From assembly GCF_000179615.1 (NCBI RefSeq), contig NZ_AEDD01000002.1:1-64000 (forward strand): a DNA stretch of 64,000 bases, read 5' to 3'. Source of the stretch: Paenibacillus curdlanolyticus YK9 (GTDB lineage: Bacteria; Bacillota; Bacilli; Paenibacillales; Paenibacillaceae). Shown here piece by piece: positions 27,248-36,703 of the stretch (position 1 is the first letter of the stretch; each line of letters opens with the position of its first letter). The translations under genes were made by a program, and so were the position numbers. The notes under the pieces are model-generated. The model did not search any database and was not told the origin of the DNA. It was given only the letters and a program-made list of their open reading frames with translations.

Positions 27248-28159
27248 ATGAGGAAGGCATTCGTAGGTTCATTATTGCTTAGCGTGTTATGTGCAGGGTG
27301 TTCATCGGCGAGCGAGGAAACGTTGAACGGTTCATCTGAGCAATCAACGGCTGGGACAGCGAATAAAGCGGGTTCCCACATCCAGCACATTCAAGTTGGC
27401 AGCCAGGTGCTTGGCCGGGATATGGCGGTTGACGTCTATTTGCCGCCAGGGTATTCCGATCAACAGCAATATCCGGTTCTGTACATGCTGCATGGATACG
27501 GTGGAAATGCGAGCACGTGGTTCGATTGGCTGGACTTGGACGGGGCTGCCGACCGGTTGATTCATGAAGGAAAGCTTCAACCAATCATCATCGTCAGTCC
27601 GGATATCGCGCGAAGCTTCGGCATCAATTCCATTCCGGGACAAGGCGTGAATCAGGGCGACGTGGATGAAGGGCTATATGAAACGTATTTGAACGAGGAG
27701 CTCGTTGCCTACATGGACAGCCATTACCGGACCCTCGCATCACGCGAAAGCCGTTATATCGGCGGATTTTCCATGGGCGGTTACGCAGCGTTGTACTTGG
27801 CAATGACGCATGTCGAGGATTATAGCAAAGCTGGCGGGCATAGCGCAGCCTTGTGGGATTATACGGACACGGATTTGTATACGGGGCAGAGGGATTGGTT
27901 GTATCCGACTGAAGAACTACGCAGGCTTCGCGATCCGATCTGGATGGCAAGCTACAAGGCTAAACCTCAGCAAGGGCTGGAGATGTATTTGGACGCAGGG
28001 GAATCCGATGAATTGGCTGAGAAGGACGAGAAGCTGTATGACGCGCTGAAAGCGGGCGGTTATAAGGTGGAATGGCATTTATCGGAAGGCGGACATGACA
28101 TTAATTATTGGTCGAGCCAGCTGGACAACTACCTTTTATTCTATGCGAAAAAACGGTGA
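27248..28159 (+). CDS. Lipoprotein esterase (alpha/beta hydrolase, esterase-D type)
   Basis: 303 residues. The N-terminus MRKAFVGSLLLSVLCAGCSS is a lipoprotein signal with Cys about 18 as the lipidation site; the -3 position is Cys, slightly atypical. The alpha/beta-hydrolase core has VLYMLHGYGG (oxyanion region), nucleophile Ser in GGFSMGGYAAL, the acid in YLDAGESDEL and His in SEGGHDINYW. It resembles tributyrin esterase / enterochelin-esterase-like proteins. It sits on the outer face of the membrane. ATG 27248 follows GGGAGGG. Substrate unknown. Confidence 0.85.
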   Translation: MRKAFVGSLLLSVLCAGCSSASEETLNGSSEQSTAGTANKAGSHIQHIQVGSQVLGRDMAVDVYLPPGYSDQQQYPVLYMLHGYGGNASTWFDWLDLDGAADRLIHEGKLQPIIIVSPDIARSFGINSIPGQGVNQGDVDEGLYETYLNEELVAYMDSHYRTLASRESRYIGGFSMGGYAALYLAMTHVEDYSKAGGHSAALWDYTDTDLYTGQRDWLYPTEELRRLRDPIWMASYKAKPQQGLEMYLDAGESDELAEKDEKLYDALKAGGYKVEWHLSEGGHDINYWSSQLDNYLLFYAKKR

Positions 28160-28274
28160 ACCAGCCTATGTGCAAGTTTTGAATAAGCTCGATTCGACAT
28201 TTTTCATAAGATTCAGATAGGATAAAAGTCCCTTATTAGATAACGTTAGTCAATTATCTATTATTTTATTTTCT

Positions 28275-28304
28275 TTGACAAAAGATGGAGCGCGATGATA
28301 GAAT
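28275..28304 (+). promoter_or_regulatory. Sigma-A promoter of the heptose-glycan operon
   Basis: TTGACA (28275-28280), N18, TAGAAT (28299-28304). A 5' leader of about 195 bases would separate the start site from gmhA. Confidence 0.65.
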
Positions 28305-28396
28305 CCGAATCGAAATAACGATAAACTGATCGCAATGCATCGATTATTCGCAGCAATTGTCTGATTGCTCGAATTAAGCGGTTCGAGGAGGTGTTT

Positions 28397-28474
28397 GTGC
28401 AAACGTTTGCGCGAATTCGTAGACCCAATGAATCCATTCGTAAACGAAGCAAGCTAGAAACATACGAAAGATAA
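28397..28474 (+). CDS. Putative leader peptide in heptose operon 5' leader
   Basis: 25-codon ORF, GTG 28397 with a strong GGAGG 5 bases upstream, ending TAA at 28474, 31 bases before gmhA. The peptide is basic (QTFARIRRPNESIRKR...) and unlike anything I recognise. The start region coincides with the palindrome at 28398-28411. It may be a translated leader that affects expression, or the good ribosome site may be chance. Confidence 0.4.
   Translation: MQTFARIRRPNESIRKRSKLETYER
28398..28411. promoter_or_regulatory. cre-like palindrome (CcpA or LacI-family operator)
   Basis: TGCAAACGTTTGCG matches the cre pattern TGNAANCGNTNNCA except the last base, and its core GCAAACGTTTGC is a perfect palindrome. 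It lies about 90 bases downstream of the inferred transcription start, a position used for roadblock repression. Carbon-source control of the operon is inferred. Confidence 0.55.
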
Positions 28475-28505
28475 GCATGACCACTATCGAGAGGGGCGTT
28501 TAGAG

Positions 28506-29111
28506 ATGAGTGAATTGGCAGAAAAAACGGTATTGGATTTTCGAGCAGATATTAACGGGTATTTGGACGGCTTGAAGGCAGTGCTCGACCAAATGGATTT
28601 GGACGAAATCAATACGGTCATGAGCAAGCTGGTGGAGGCCAACCGAAGACAGGGCTTTATTTATATTTTTGGCAATGGTGGAAGCGCTTCAACGGCGTCC
28701 CATTTCGTAAACGATTTTAACAAAGGCACAAGCGAGAACTTACGTACTAAATTCCGTTTTTACTGCTTGAACGATAGTGTTTCAACGGTGATGGCCATTG
28801 CCAACGACGTAGGCTATGAGCATATTTTCAAAATGCAGCTCGAAAACCTGTTGACGCCTAATGACATTGTCATCGGCATCTCGGGCAGCGGCAATTCGAA
28901 AAACGTCGTGGCAGCAATCGAATATGCGAATTCAGTCGGAGCGGAAACGATTGGATTGGTCGGCTATGACGGCGGCAAAGTCAAACAGCTGGCCGACTGC
29001 TCGATCCACGTACCGATTCACGATATGCAAAAGGTAGAGGATGTCCATATGATTATGGATCATCTCATGATGGGCATTTTGAAAGAGTATCTGGAGAGGT
29101 GCCAGGCATGA
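28506..29111 (+). CDS. gmhA: Sedoheptulose-7-phosphate isomerase GmhA (SIS domain)
   Basis: 201 residues. Converts sedoheptulose 7-phosphate to D-glycero-D-manno-heptose 7-phosphate, the first step to activated heptose. The SIS fold has IFGNGGSASTASHFVNDF (substrate loop with the GmhA-type Asn/Ser), VIGISGSGNSKNV and the C-terminal VEDVHMIMDHLMMG, with the conserved E-x2-H metal/catalytic region. It is the first gene of a nine-gene operon; ATG 28506 follows GAGAGGGG. The following kinase gene overlaps it by 4 bases, and the rest of the heptose pathway downstream makes the assignment much stronger than a generic SIS call. Confidence 0.85.
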   Translation: MSELAEKTVLDFRADINGYLDGLKAVLDQMDLDEINTVMSKLVEANRRQGFIYIFGNGGSASTASHFVNDFNKGTSENLRTKFRFYCLNDSVSTVMAIANDVGYEHIFKMQLENLLTPNDIVIGISGSGNSKNVVAAIEYANSVGAETIGLVGYDGGKVKQLADCSIHVPIHDMQKVEDVHMIMDHLMMGILKEYLERCQA

Positions 29112-30136
29112 TTATTAGCCAGACGCCGCTGCGCGTCAGCTTCTTCGGCGGCGGGACGGATTTGAAGGACTATTACGAGCTGCACGGCGGAGCAGTCACT
29201 AGCGTGACGATAGATAAGTACGTCTATGTGACCGTAAAACGCCGCTGCGACGACGAAATCGTGCTGAACTACGCCGAACGGGAGCAGGTAAGCAATGTCA
29301 GCGACATTCAGCATCCGATTTTTCGGGAGGCGCTTCGTATCGCCGGCATTGCGAAGGGAGTCGAAATTACGAGCGTTGCAGACATCCCTTCGCAAGGCAG
29401 CGGGCTTGGCTCCTCCAGCACGTTCACGGTCGGGTTGCTTAACGCTTTATTCGCGTATCAAGGACAATTAAAAAACGCACATGAGCTGGCAGAGCTGGCC
29501 TGCCATATCGAGATCGAGCTGCTGAGAGAGCCGATAGGTAAGCAGGACCAATATGCTGCCGCTTTCGGCGGCTTCAAGCAATATGTGTTTCAGCCGGATG
29601 GCACGGTCGATGTCGAATCGCTAGGCTTGTCGCTAGAGCAAGCTCGGCTGCTGCAGCGCAACGTATTGATGTTCTACACGGGCATCACGCGCAGAGCGTC
29701 GGCTGTACTAGGTGATCAGAAGGCAAATACCGGCGGCAATTTGAATCATCTGCATGCGCTGAAGGGGCTGTCCGAGCAAGGCAAAGGCAGCTTGGCAAGC
29801 TGCGACATTCCGTTGATTGGAGAGCTGCTCGACCGGAACTGGGAAAGCAAGAAGCAGCTGTCCGATAAGATTCACAATGAGGAAATCAACCGGATTTACG
29901 ATCTGGGCAAACAAGCCGGCGCGTACGGCGGAAAGCTGCTTGGCGCTGGCGGAGGCGGGTTTTTCTTGTTCGTGTGTCCGCCGGACAAGCAGCAGGACGT
30001 CCGCAAGGCGCTTCGGGACTATAAGGAATTGCCGGTCACGTTCGATGCGTACGGCAGCCGCATTATTCTTAGCATGACCGACACTAGCGGTTTTTTGCAG
30101 TATCAGGAAGCGGACGCGCTTGCAACAGTCGGTTAA
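29108..30136 (+). CDS. hddA: D-glycero-alpha-D-manno-heptose-7-phosphate kinase HddA (GHMP family)
   Basis: 342 residues. Phosphorylates heptose 7-phosphate at C1 to the alpha-1,7-bisphosphate. GHMP motifs: TPLRVSFFGGGTDL (N-terminal), the ATP loop IPSQGSGLGSSSTFTVG, REPIGKQDQYAAAFGG and the C-terminal GKLLGAGGGGFFLF. This series is the HddA/FKP-kinase-like subgroup used for GDP-heptose in Gram-positive S-layer glycosylation. The ATG at 29108 overlaps the gmhA stop (ATGA). After it, a 102-base gap holds a hairpin (CATCCGGC / GCCGGATG, about 30151-30187) before the transporter genes, perhaps a processing site. Confidence 0.85.
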   Translation: MIISQTPLRVSFFGGGTDLKDYYELHGGAVTSVTIDKYVYVTVKRRCDDEIVLNYAEREQVSNVSDIQHPIFREALRIAGIAKGVEITSVADIPSQGSGLGSSSTFTVGLLNALFAYQGQLKNAHELAELACHIEIELLREPIGKQDQYAAAFGGFKQYVFQPDGTVDVESLGLSLEQARLLQRNVLMFYTGITRRASAVLGDQKANTGGNLNHLHALKGLSEQGKGSLASCDIPLIGELLDRNWESKKQLSDKIHNEEINRIYDLGKQAGAYGGKLLGAGGGGFFLFVCPPDKQQDVRKALRDYKELPVTFDAYGSRIILSMTDTSGFLQYQEADALATVG

Positions 30137-30238
30137 CAATCGCAGCATCGGCCATCCGGCAGCAGGCAGCTATGCCCGTCGCCGGATGTTCGTTTATACA
30201 CATGACTGTGGGACAGTTGCTGCGGAAAGGACAGCGAA

Positions 30239-32008
30239 ATGGATGATGAGGTGAAAAGTGTAGTTAAAACGAGACGCGTACTGGCCTACATCCTCTCCCT
30301 ATGCAAGCCTTACCCGTTTGAGATTGGGATATGTTTTCTGGGAGCGGTATGCGGCACGTTTTTCGATCTGATCCAAGCCCGATATTTGAAGGATGTCGTG
30401 GATCAGGCGCTTGCAGGCGACAGACGCGGTTTCCAGATGGCGGTTGCCGCCATCGTCGTTATTTTGCTGGCAGGCTGCGCGTTCCGGTATGCCATCAAAT
30501 ATTTTTCGGGGCATCTCGGCATTCGGATCGTGCAGGATATTCGGCGCCAGCTGGCCTACCGGATTGGGCGGCTTCCGTCTTCGTATCTGGATAACGCGCA
30601 TTCCGGCGATATCGTTGCCCGTTTGAACAATGACGTTGGCTCGATCGCGGGGTTTGCCGAGTGGCAGCTGGTGAATTTGATTTATTCGCCGCTCGTTATT
30701 ATTGGCGTCATGTCCTATCTGCTTATTTTTAATTGGAAGCTGCTGCTTGCCAGCATGATCCTGCTGCCCGCAGCGATGTTCGCTTCGCGAAAGCTGGGCA
30801 AGGCCATCAGTAAATATGCGATCCAGCTGCAGAGAAGCTTTGCAGACTATAACGCCGTTATTCAAGACGCAACCGCGGGTATCGTAACCGTCAAAGCGTT
30901 TCGGCTGGAGCCTGTCTTATTTGCCAAAATGCAGCGCGTGACGGAACGTATACGCGATCTTCAACGGAAGACGGATTGGCGATGCCTTTTCATTGCGCCG
31001 GTATCGATGGTCCTGCAAGTCGCGCCGCAAATGAGCTGCGTGCTGTACGGCGGATATTTGACGACGACGGGCCAGCTGACGCCGGGGGAGCTGCTGACCT
31101 TTACGTATTTGCTCGGATTTGTAACGGGACCGTTATCCGGCTTGCCGAGTCTAATCGTGAACGTCAGAGTTACGTTGGAATCAGCGAAGCGGGTCGTTGA
31201 GCTGGTCGATGAACCTGAAGAGCGAAGCGGGGGCGACGTTTATGTGCTCCAGGATGGGGCTGCGCCCGTCCGTTTCGACGGCGTTCGCTTCGCTTATGAG
31301 GATCGCGAGCTGGTCCTGCATGATTTTGAAGCGGAGCTAAAGGCGAATGCGATGACGGCCATCGTAGGACCGAGCGGCTGCGGCAAGAGCACCGTTGTCA
31401 AGCTGTTATGCGGCTTCGATGAACGGTACGAGGGCTCGATTTCCTTGTTTGGCGGAGAGCTTAAGCGTTGGGATATGAAGGAAGCGCGGGCGCAAATTGC
31501 GATCGTTTCGCAGTTTTCCTATTTGTTTCCGGCTTCTGTCCATGACAATATCGCTTACGGCAATTTAAGCGCGACCAGAGAAGAAGTGGTCGAAGCCGCC
31601 CGAATGGCGAACGCCGACGGCTTTATTCAAGCTTGGCCCGATGGGTATGAGACGATTGTGGGCGAACGCGGCGCCTCATTGTCGGGCGGGCAGCGACAGC
31701 GGATTGCGATTGCTCGGGCATTGCTGAAGAACGCGCCTATTCTCGTGTTGGATGAGCCAACCTCAGCCTTGGATGCCCAAGCCGAAGCGGAGGTTCAAGC
31801 TGTGCTGGAGCAGCTCGTGCGAAGCCGAACCGTGCTTGTCATTGCGCATCGACTGTCTACGATCCGAGAAGCGGATGAAATTATCGTCATGGCGGAAGGG
31901 AAAGTGGCGGATCGGGGAACCCATCTGGAGCTGATGGCGCGCAACGTTTGGTATCGCGATATGTGCAGGAGGCAGCAAGCAGGGACCGAGGTGGGAGAGG
32001 CGGTATGA
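30239..32008 (+). CDS. ABC exporter half-transporter 1 of heptose operon
   Basis: 589 residues: six membrane segments (about 20-310) and one ATPase domain with Walker A GPSGCGKST, signature LSGGQRQRIAIARAL, Walker B ILVLDEPTSALD and H-loop AHRLST. All catalytic residues are intact. It is coupled by ATGA overlap to a second half-transporter, so the two probably form a heterodimer of MsbA/lipid-oligosaccharide-exporter type. Position inside the operon, between sugar-activation and glycosyltransferase genes, suggests it exports the operon's product or its lipid-linked form. Start follows GGAAAGG. Confidence 0.85.
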   Translation: MDDEVKSVVKTRRVLAYILSLCKPYPFEIGICFLGAVCGTFFDLIQARYLKDVVDQALAGDRRGFQMAVAAIVVILLAGCAFRYAIKYFSGHLGIRIVQDIRRQLAYRIGRLPSSYLDNAHSGDIVARLNNDVGSIAGFAEWQLVNLIYSPLVIIGVMSYLLIFNWKLLLASMILLPAAMFASRKLGKAISKYAIQLQRSFADYNAVIQDATAGIVTVKAFRLEPVLFAKMQRVTERIRDLQRKTDWRCLFIAPVSMVLQVAPQMSCVLYGGYLTTTGQLTPGELLTFTYLLGFVTGPLSGLPSLIVNVRVTLESAKRVVELVDEPEERSGGDVYVLQDGAAPVRFDGVRFAYEDRELVLHDFEAELKANAMTAIVGPSGCGKSTVVKLLCGFDERYEGSISLFGGELKRWDMKEARAQIAIVSQFSYLFPASVHDNIAYGNLSATREEVVEAARMANADGFIQAWPDGYETIVGERGASLSGGQRQRIAIARALLKNAPILVLDEPTSALDAQAEAEVQAVLEQLVRSRTVLVIAHRLSTIREADEIIVMAEGKVADRGTHLELMARNVWYRDMCRRQQAGTEVGEAV

Positions 32009-33771
32009 TCATTACGCAATATTGGAAGGAATTCGTGCGCGTGATGGCCTATATGAAGCCTCGCGCATGGGATTACGGGATCGGAATCGTTGGCAATAAC
32101 GCAATTGCAGCAATTGGACTCAATATTTTGATGGCATTTATGTATAAAGACATCGTGAACGCGGCTGTTCAAGGGGATGGCGCGATGCTAATTCGGTCGG
32201 TTGCTTCGGCAGTCGGCATATTAGCGGTATCGAGCTTCGCCTGCACGTTCTTGACCTATCGATACAACACGTGCATCCGGTATACGATGACCGACATTCG
32301 GCAGCAGGCGTTTCGGCATGTCGAGAAGCTGCCATTAAGCCGGTTCGAGAAAACGCATAGCGGCGAGCTTCTGTCCAGACTGACGAACGATCTGAATACC
32401 GTCGAGCATTTGTATGCGGATTCGCTCGGCGGATTAGTTTATGCCGTCGTTGTCGGCGTGGGGGCGATGATCGCCATGTTCGCCTTGAATGTGCCGATCG
32501 CGCTGTTCGCTATCGGGCTCGGCATCGTAACGTTTTTGTTGAACACGGCTTTCGCGGGCTCGTTCCGAAGGATAAACGATGATATTCAGCGTGGCGCTGG
32601 CAAGATGACGCAGGCGTTGTCTGATGTGCTGGCTGGCATGCCGATCGTCAAAATGTTCGCGCTCGACCGCATCATCATCCGCAAATACGATGACACCAAT
32701 GCGAATGTAGCGAATCTGAGCATCAAGCGCGTACGCAAATACGCGGTGCTCGATATCGTCAATTCCATAATGGGCAGCCTCAGCTTCGTCGGCATCGTCA
32801 TTATCGGTGGCGTGATGGCGCTCAACAAAGGCACGGATTTCGGCACCGTCATGGCGTTTGTAAAGCTGCAGGGCAATATCGGATTTCTATTCATGCAAGC
32901 AGGCAATCTCATGAATGATGTGCAGCGCGTGCTATCGGGCGCAAGCAGGGTGTTCGAGCTGCTGGATACGGATACGGAGCAAGAAAGCCATTCGGAGCGC
33001 CTGCCGGAAAACGGGCTTTATGCAATCGAATTAAACAATATGCGGTTCGAATACGCAGCTGGGCTGCCCGTCTTGAATGGGCTCAATCTTCAAATCCGCA
33101 GCGGACAGACTGTAGCGCTCGTTGGCCCGAGCGGTAGCGGCAAAAGCACGATCGCCAAGCTGCTGCTTGGCTTGTATCCATCTGCGGAAGGCTCGGTTCG
33201 CTACTGGGGAAGGGATGCCTCGGTCTACAGCTTAACCCAAATCAGAGAGATGATAGCATATGTGCCGCAGGATGCCTATTTGTTTGACGGTACGATCGAG
33301 GAAAATATCGGCTACGGCAATCTTGTTAAGGACAAGAACAAGCGGGATCGGATCATGGGGGCGGCAGCTGCGGCGAATGCGCATGCTTTTATTTCGAAAG
33401 AGCCGGACGGCTACGCGACGGAAATCGGCGAAGCTGGGGCGCGATTGTCAGGCGGGCAGAAGCAGCGGGTGTCGATTGCGCGGGCGCTGTTGGCGGATGC
33501 GCCGATTTTGCTCATGGACGAGCCAACCTCCGCGTTGGATGCGGACTCGGAAAGACAGATCGAGGAGGCGCTTCGCGAGCTGAGAGAAACGCGCAAGGAG
33601 CAGACGGTTATCATCATTGCGCATCGGCTTTCAACAATTGAGCATGCGGACCGCATCTTCGTGATGGAGCACGGACAGGTCATTGAAGAGGGGGATCATA
33701 ACGAGCTCATGCAGCAACGAGGATTGTACGAGCAATTATACCGGCTTCAATGTCAAGCTGCGGCAGGTTAA
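32005..33771 (+). CDS. ABC exporter half-transporter 2 of heptose operon
   Basis: 588 residues, the same architecture as its neighbour and nearly the same length. Walker A GPSGSGKST, signature LSGGQKQRVSIARAL, Walker B ILLMDEPTSALD and H-loop AHRLST are all canonical. Unlike the exporter at 2802-6478, neither half has lost the catalytic Glu. The start at ATG 32005 overlaps the previous stop; the in-frame GTG 31948 is inside the previous gene. GT5 genes follow after 11 bases. The cargo is unknown. Confidence 0.85.
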   Translation: MIITQYWKEFVRVMAYMKPRAWDYGIGIVGNNAIAAIGLNILMAFMYKDIVNAAVQGDGAMLIRSVASAVGILAVSSFACTFLTYRYNTCIRYTMTDIRQQAFRHVEKLPLSRFEKTHSGELLSRLTNDLNTVEHLYADSLGGLVYAVVVGVGAMIAMFALNVPIALFAIGLGIVTFLLNTAFAGSFRRINDDIQRGAGKMTQALSDVLAGMPIVKMFALDRIIIRKYDDTNANVANLSIKRVRKYAVLDIVNSIMGSLSFVGIVIIGGVMALNKGTDFGTVMAFVKLQGNIGFLFMQAGNLMNDVQRVLSGASRVFELLDTDTEQESHSERLPENGLYAIELNNMRFEYAAGLPVLNGLNLQIRSGQTVALVGPSGSGKSTIAKLLLGLYPSAEGSVRYWGRDASVYSLTQIREMIAYVPQDAYLFDGTIEENIGYGNLVKDKNKRDRIMGAAAAANAHAFISKEPDGYATEIGEAGARLSGGQKQRVSIARALLADAPILLMDEPTSALDADSERQIEEALRELRETRKEQTVIIIAHRLSTIEHADRIFVMEHGQVIEEGDHNELMQQRGLYEQLYRLQCQAAAG

Positions 33772-33782
33772 GGGGGAGCATG

Positions 33783-35276
33783 ATGAGCAAGGCTATTTTA
33801 TTTGCTGCGGGCTATGTAGATCCAAACGGCATCGAAACATGCAATACGCAGTTCATGAGCAAGATGCAAGACAAAGGGCTAACGGTCGGCGCAATCGTGC
33901 CTTTGCACCGATTGAACGGCGACGCATCCGAAGGGGCGAATGGACGCATTTTGGCGGTCATCGAGGTGGCGATGCCTTATCGCACCGTTCAAACCGTCAT
34001 TCGCCGAACGGAACGGTCCGGCATTCCATTTTATTGGATCGATGCGCCGACGTATTTCGATCGGCCGAATCGATTCGGCGAGCTGGATGATGCCGAGCGT
34101 TATCTCTTTTGGTGCAAAGCGGTAGTACAAGCGCTGCCAGCTCTCGATATGATGCCGGATTTGATCCATTGCCAGGACTGGCCATCCGCGTTTATTCCGT
34201 TTTTGCTGGCACATCGGTATCGTTCGATTACCGCTTATAAAGCGATACGCACGATGTATACGTTCCATTCCATTGGCAATCAAGGCATCTTCGATCAGGA
34301 AAATTGCTGGAATGCCGGGTTGTTCATTGAGGAGCTGCAGGAATTCGGACTGGATTATTACGAGCAATTGAATTTTATGCAGGCAGGCTTACGGTATGCG
34401 GACGCGATTACGACGGTCAGCCCGCAATATGCCCGGGAGATCGCTACAGAAATGTGCGGGATGACGATGGAGCAGTTGATTGCCGATAAGCAGGAGCAGC
34501 TATACGGAATCGTCAACGGGATCGACCATGAAACGTTTGACCCGGCGACGGATCAGCAAATCGCAGCGAACTATAAGGTTGACCATCTAGCCGGCAAGAG
34601 CATGAATAAAGCGGCGCTTCAGCTGGAGCTCGGCTTGCCGCAGCGGGCTGACGTCCCCGTTCTACTGTTCCATTCTGCTTTCAGCAGCGAGAAGGGAGCG
34701 GATATGCTGCGATATGGCCTGCCTGATTTGCTGAAAAGCGATTTGCAGCTCATTGTCCTGCATGCCGGGCCTGATAGCTGTGGCTTCGAGGAGGCGCCAT
34801 TCGCACGCTTCTTCGCGGAGGCTGCGCAATCGAATGAGTCAAAGTTCCGGTTTCACCCGTATGATGCCAAGCGGAAGCGCCGATTGTTCGCTGGCGCGGA
34901 TATGCTCTTGATGCCGTCTGCTTCCGAGCCATGCGGGTTCGAGCAGCAGCTTGCGATGCGCTACGGGACCGTGCCGATTGTACGGTCTGTCGGTGGGCTG
35001 GCAGATACGGTTATTCCATATAGTGAAAATCCAGCTGATGCAACAGGCTTTGCCTTCCATTATGCCAATGAGAAGGTGATGCTTCATGCGGTTCGCCAAG
35101 CGATCGGGCTCTACAACAGCAAAGAGCAATGGGAGAAGCTCATCCGCAACGGGATGAAGCGCCACTACAGCATTGACGATACAGTCGATGCTTATTGGAA
35201 CGTCTATCGCAAGCTGATCGGTGACTCTATAGGCATGGCAGCATCTTCGCATGGAAACGAGGGTTATCAACGATGA
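33783..35276 (+). CDS. GT5 (glycogen-synthase-like) glycosyltransferase, divergent copy
   Basis: 497 residues, GT-B fold. The C-terminal donor site is well kept: LLMPSASEPCGFEQQLAMRYG (Glu382 at the position of the catalytic-region Glu of GlgA) and VRSVGGLADTV. The N-terminal half is divergent: the KTGGL donor-binding motif of glycogen synthases is absent (AGYVDPNGIETCN instead), the HxHDW segment reads HCQDWPSA, and the HNxxYQG segment reads HSIGNQG. It may use a donor other than ADP-glucose, or serve as a partner of the next, more regular GT5. Start at ATG 33783 after AGGGGGAG. The next gene overlaps by 4 bases. Confidence 0.82.
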   Translation: MSKAILFAAGYVDPNGIETCNTQFMSKMQDKGLTVGAIVPLHRLNGDASEGANGRILAVIEVAMPYRTVQTVIRRTERSGIPFYWIDAPTYFDRPNRFGELDDAERYLFWCKAVVQALPALDMMPDLIHCQDWPSAFIPFLLAHRYRSITAYKAIRTMYTFHSIGNQGIFDQENCWNAGLFIEELQEFGLDYYEQLNFMQAGLRYADAITTVSPQYAREIATEMCGMTMEQLIADKQEQLYGIVNGIDHETFDPATDQQIAANYKVDHLAGKSMNKAALQLELGLPQRADVPVLLFHSAFSSEKGADMLRYGLPDLLKSDLQLIVLHAGPDSCGFEEAPFARFFAEAAQSNESKFRFHPYDAKRKRRLFAGADMLLMPSASEPCGFEQQLAMRYGTVPIVRSVGGLADTVIPYSENPADATGFAFHYANEKVMLHAVRQAIGLYNSKEQWEKLIRNGMKRHYSIDDTVDAYWNVYRKLIGDSIGMAASSHGNEGYQR

Positions 35277-36703
35277 GTCGCAATATCTTGTTCGTTACTT
35301 CACAAATGTATCCATTCGTCACAGGTACGATGGGTATTTTCAATTATTCGCTGCCCAAAAAGCTCGCAGAGCTCGGCTGGGATGCTCGGGTTATCGTCCC
35401 GCGCATTCGCAACGTCCATCGCGATTATCCCGAGATAACCGAGGAGGTCGCCCAGCTCTTTCTTCCGATGGGAGAGCGGCTGATTGCATGCCGAGTCGTA
35501 TCATGCTTGGTCGATAGCGTTACGGTCTATTTAATCGACGCACCTGATTATTTTGATCGGCCTAATCTGTATGGTTACGAGGATGAGGCGGAGCGTTTCG
35601 GCCTGTTCTGCAAAGCGGTGCTGGCTGCGCTGCCTTTATTGGCTTTTAAGCCGCAGCTGCTTCATTTGCAGGATTGGCATACGGGACTCATCCCGATGCT
35701 GATGGAAACGAAGCATGCCGGCGATCCGTTTTACGAGGACATTCAAACGCTATTAACGATCCATAACCTTGGCTACCAAGGCATATTCGACCGCGATTAT
35801 GCGGCGCTGCTTGACCTTCAATGGGAGGATTGGGTAGATAGCGGCGCAGCCTATTATGACCAAATCAATTTTATGAAAGCGGGCATTTTGCACGCCGATG
35901 CAATTACGACGGTCAGCCCTTCCTATGCTAAGGAAATCGCGACCAAGCAATACGGCTCGACGCTGGAGGAGGCGATTCAGTCGCGAAGCGAGCATCTATT
36001 CGGCGTCTTATGCGGGCTTGATTTGCAAATTAACGATCCTTCGACCGATTCACGCCTTCACGTGACGTACGATGCGGATACCTTAGAACGCAAGGCAATG
36101 AATAAAGCGGCTTTGCAGCAGGCGCTCGGATTTCCGATTCGGGCGGAAATTCCGGTGCTGTCGTTGTTTTCCCGGCTCAAAACGGAGAAGGGGCTTGACC
36201 TGGTCGTCAATGCGATGGACGATCTCATGCGAATGGATGTCCAGTTCGTCATCGTGTCGAACGGCGATGATATTTACGAGGATTTTTTCCGCGAAGCGGC
36301 ATTGCGGTATCCGGATCGGTTTGCATTCGTGCTTTATGATAACGATTTTGCCTACCAAGCGTACGCTGGCTCCGACATGTTCCTGATGCCCTCCGGCTAT
36401 GAGCCATGCGGCATTGGGCAATTAATTGCGCTGCGGTACGGGGCTGTTCCAATCGTGCGGCAAGTCGGGGGATTGAGCGACAGCATCCAACCGTTCGACG
36501 AGCAGACGGGCGAGGGCAACGGGTTCGTGTTCAAGCCCTATTTTGCCAAAGTGATGCTGTATACGATTCGCAAAGCGATTGAAGCCTTTCACCGACCGGA
36601 CAGCTGGCGGACCGTCGTCCAGAACGGGATGCGGGAAGATCACAGCTGGAATAAGTATACGAAGCAATATGCAGACGTCTATGAGAGGGTGTTGAATCGA
36701 TGA
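35273..36703 (+). CDS. GT5 (glycogen-synthase-like) glycosyltransferase, more canonical copy
   Basis: 476 residues, the normal GlgA length. The acceptor/active-site region is close to the family (LLHLQDWHTGLIPM, TIHNLGYQGIFD), and the C-terminal PSGYEPCGIGQL places Glu at residue 377, the same number as the E. coli GlgA catalytic-region Glu. The donor motif KTGGL is again missing: the segment reads PFVTGTMGIFNYSLPKKL. Loss of that Lys in both copies is the main reason to doubt ADP-glucose as donor. The retaining GT5 mechanism would fit an alpha-linked nucleotide-heptose donor. Starts with an ATGA overlap. Confidence 0.83.
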   Translation: MSRNILFVTSQMYPFVTGTMGIFNYSLPKKLAELGWDARVIVPRIRNVHRDYPEITEEVAQLFLPMGERLIACRVVSCLVDSVTVYLIDAPDYFDRPNLYGYEDEAERFGLFCKAVLAALPLLAFKPQLLHLQDWHTGLIPMLMETKHAGDPFYEDIQTLLTIHNLGYQGIFDRDYAALLDLQWEDWVDSGAAYYDQINFMKAGILHADAITTVSPSYAKEIATKQYGSTLEEAIQSRSEHLFGVLCGLDLQINDPSTDSRLHVTYDADTLERKAMNKAALQQALGFPIRAEIPVLSLFSRLKTEKGLDLVVNAMDDLMRMDVQFVIVSNGDDIYEDFFREAALRYPDRFAFVLYDNDFAYQAYAGSDMFLMPSGYEPCGIGQLIALRYGAVPIVRQVGGLSDSIQPFDEQTGEGNGFVFKPYFAKVMLYTIRKAIEAFHRPDSWRTVVQNGMREDHSWNKYTKQYADVYERVLNR

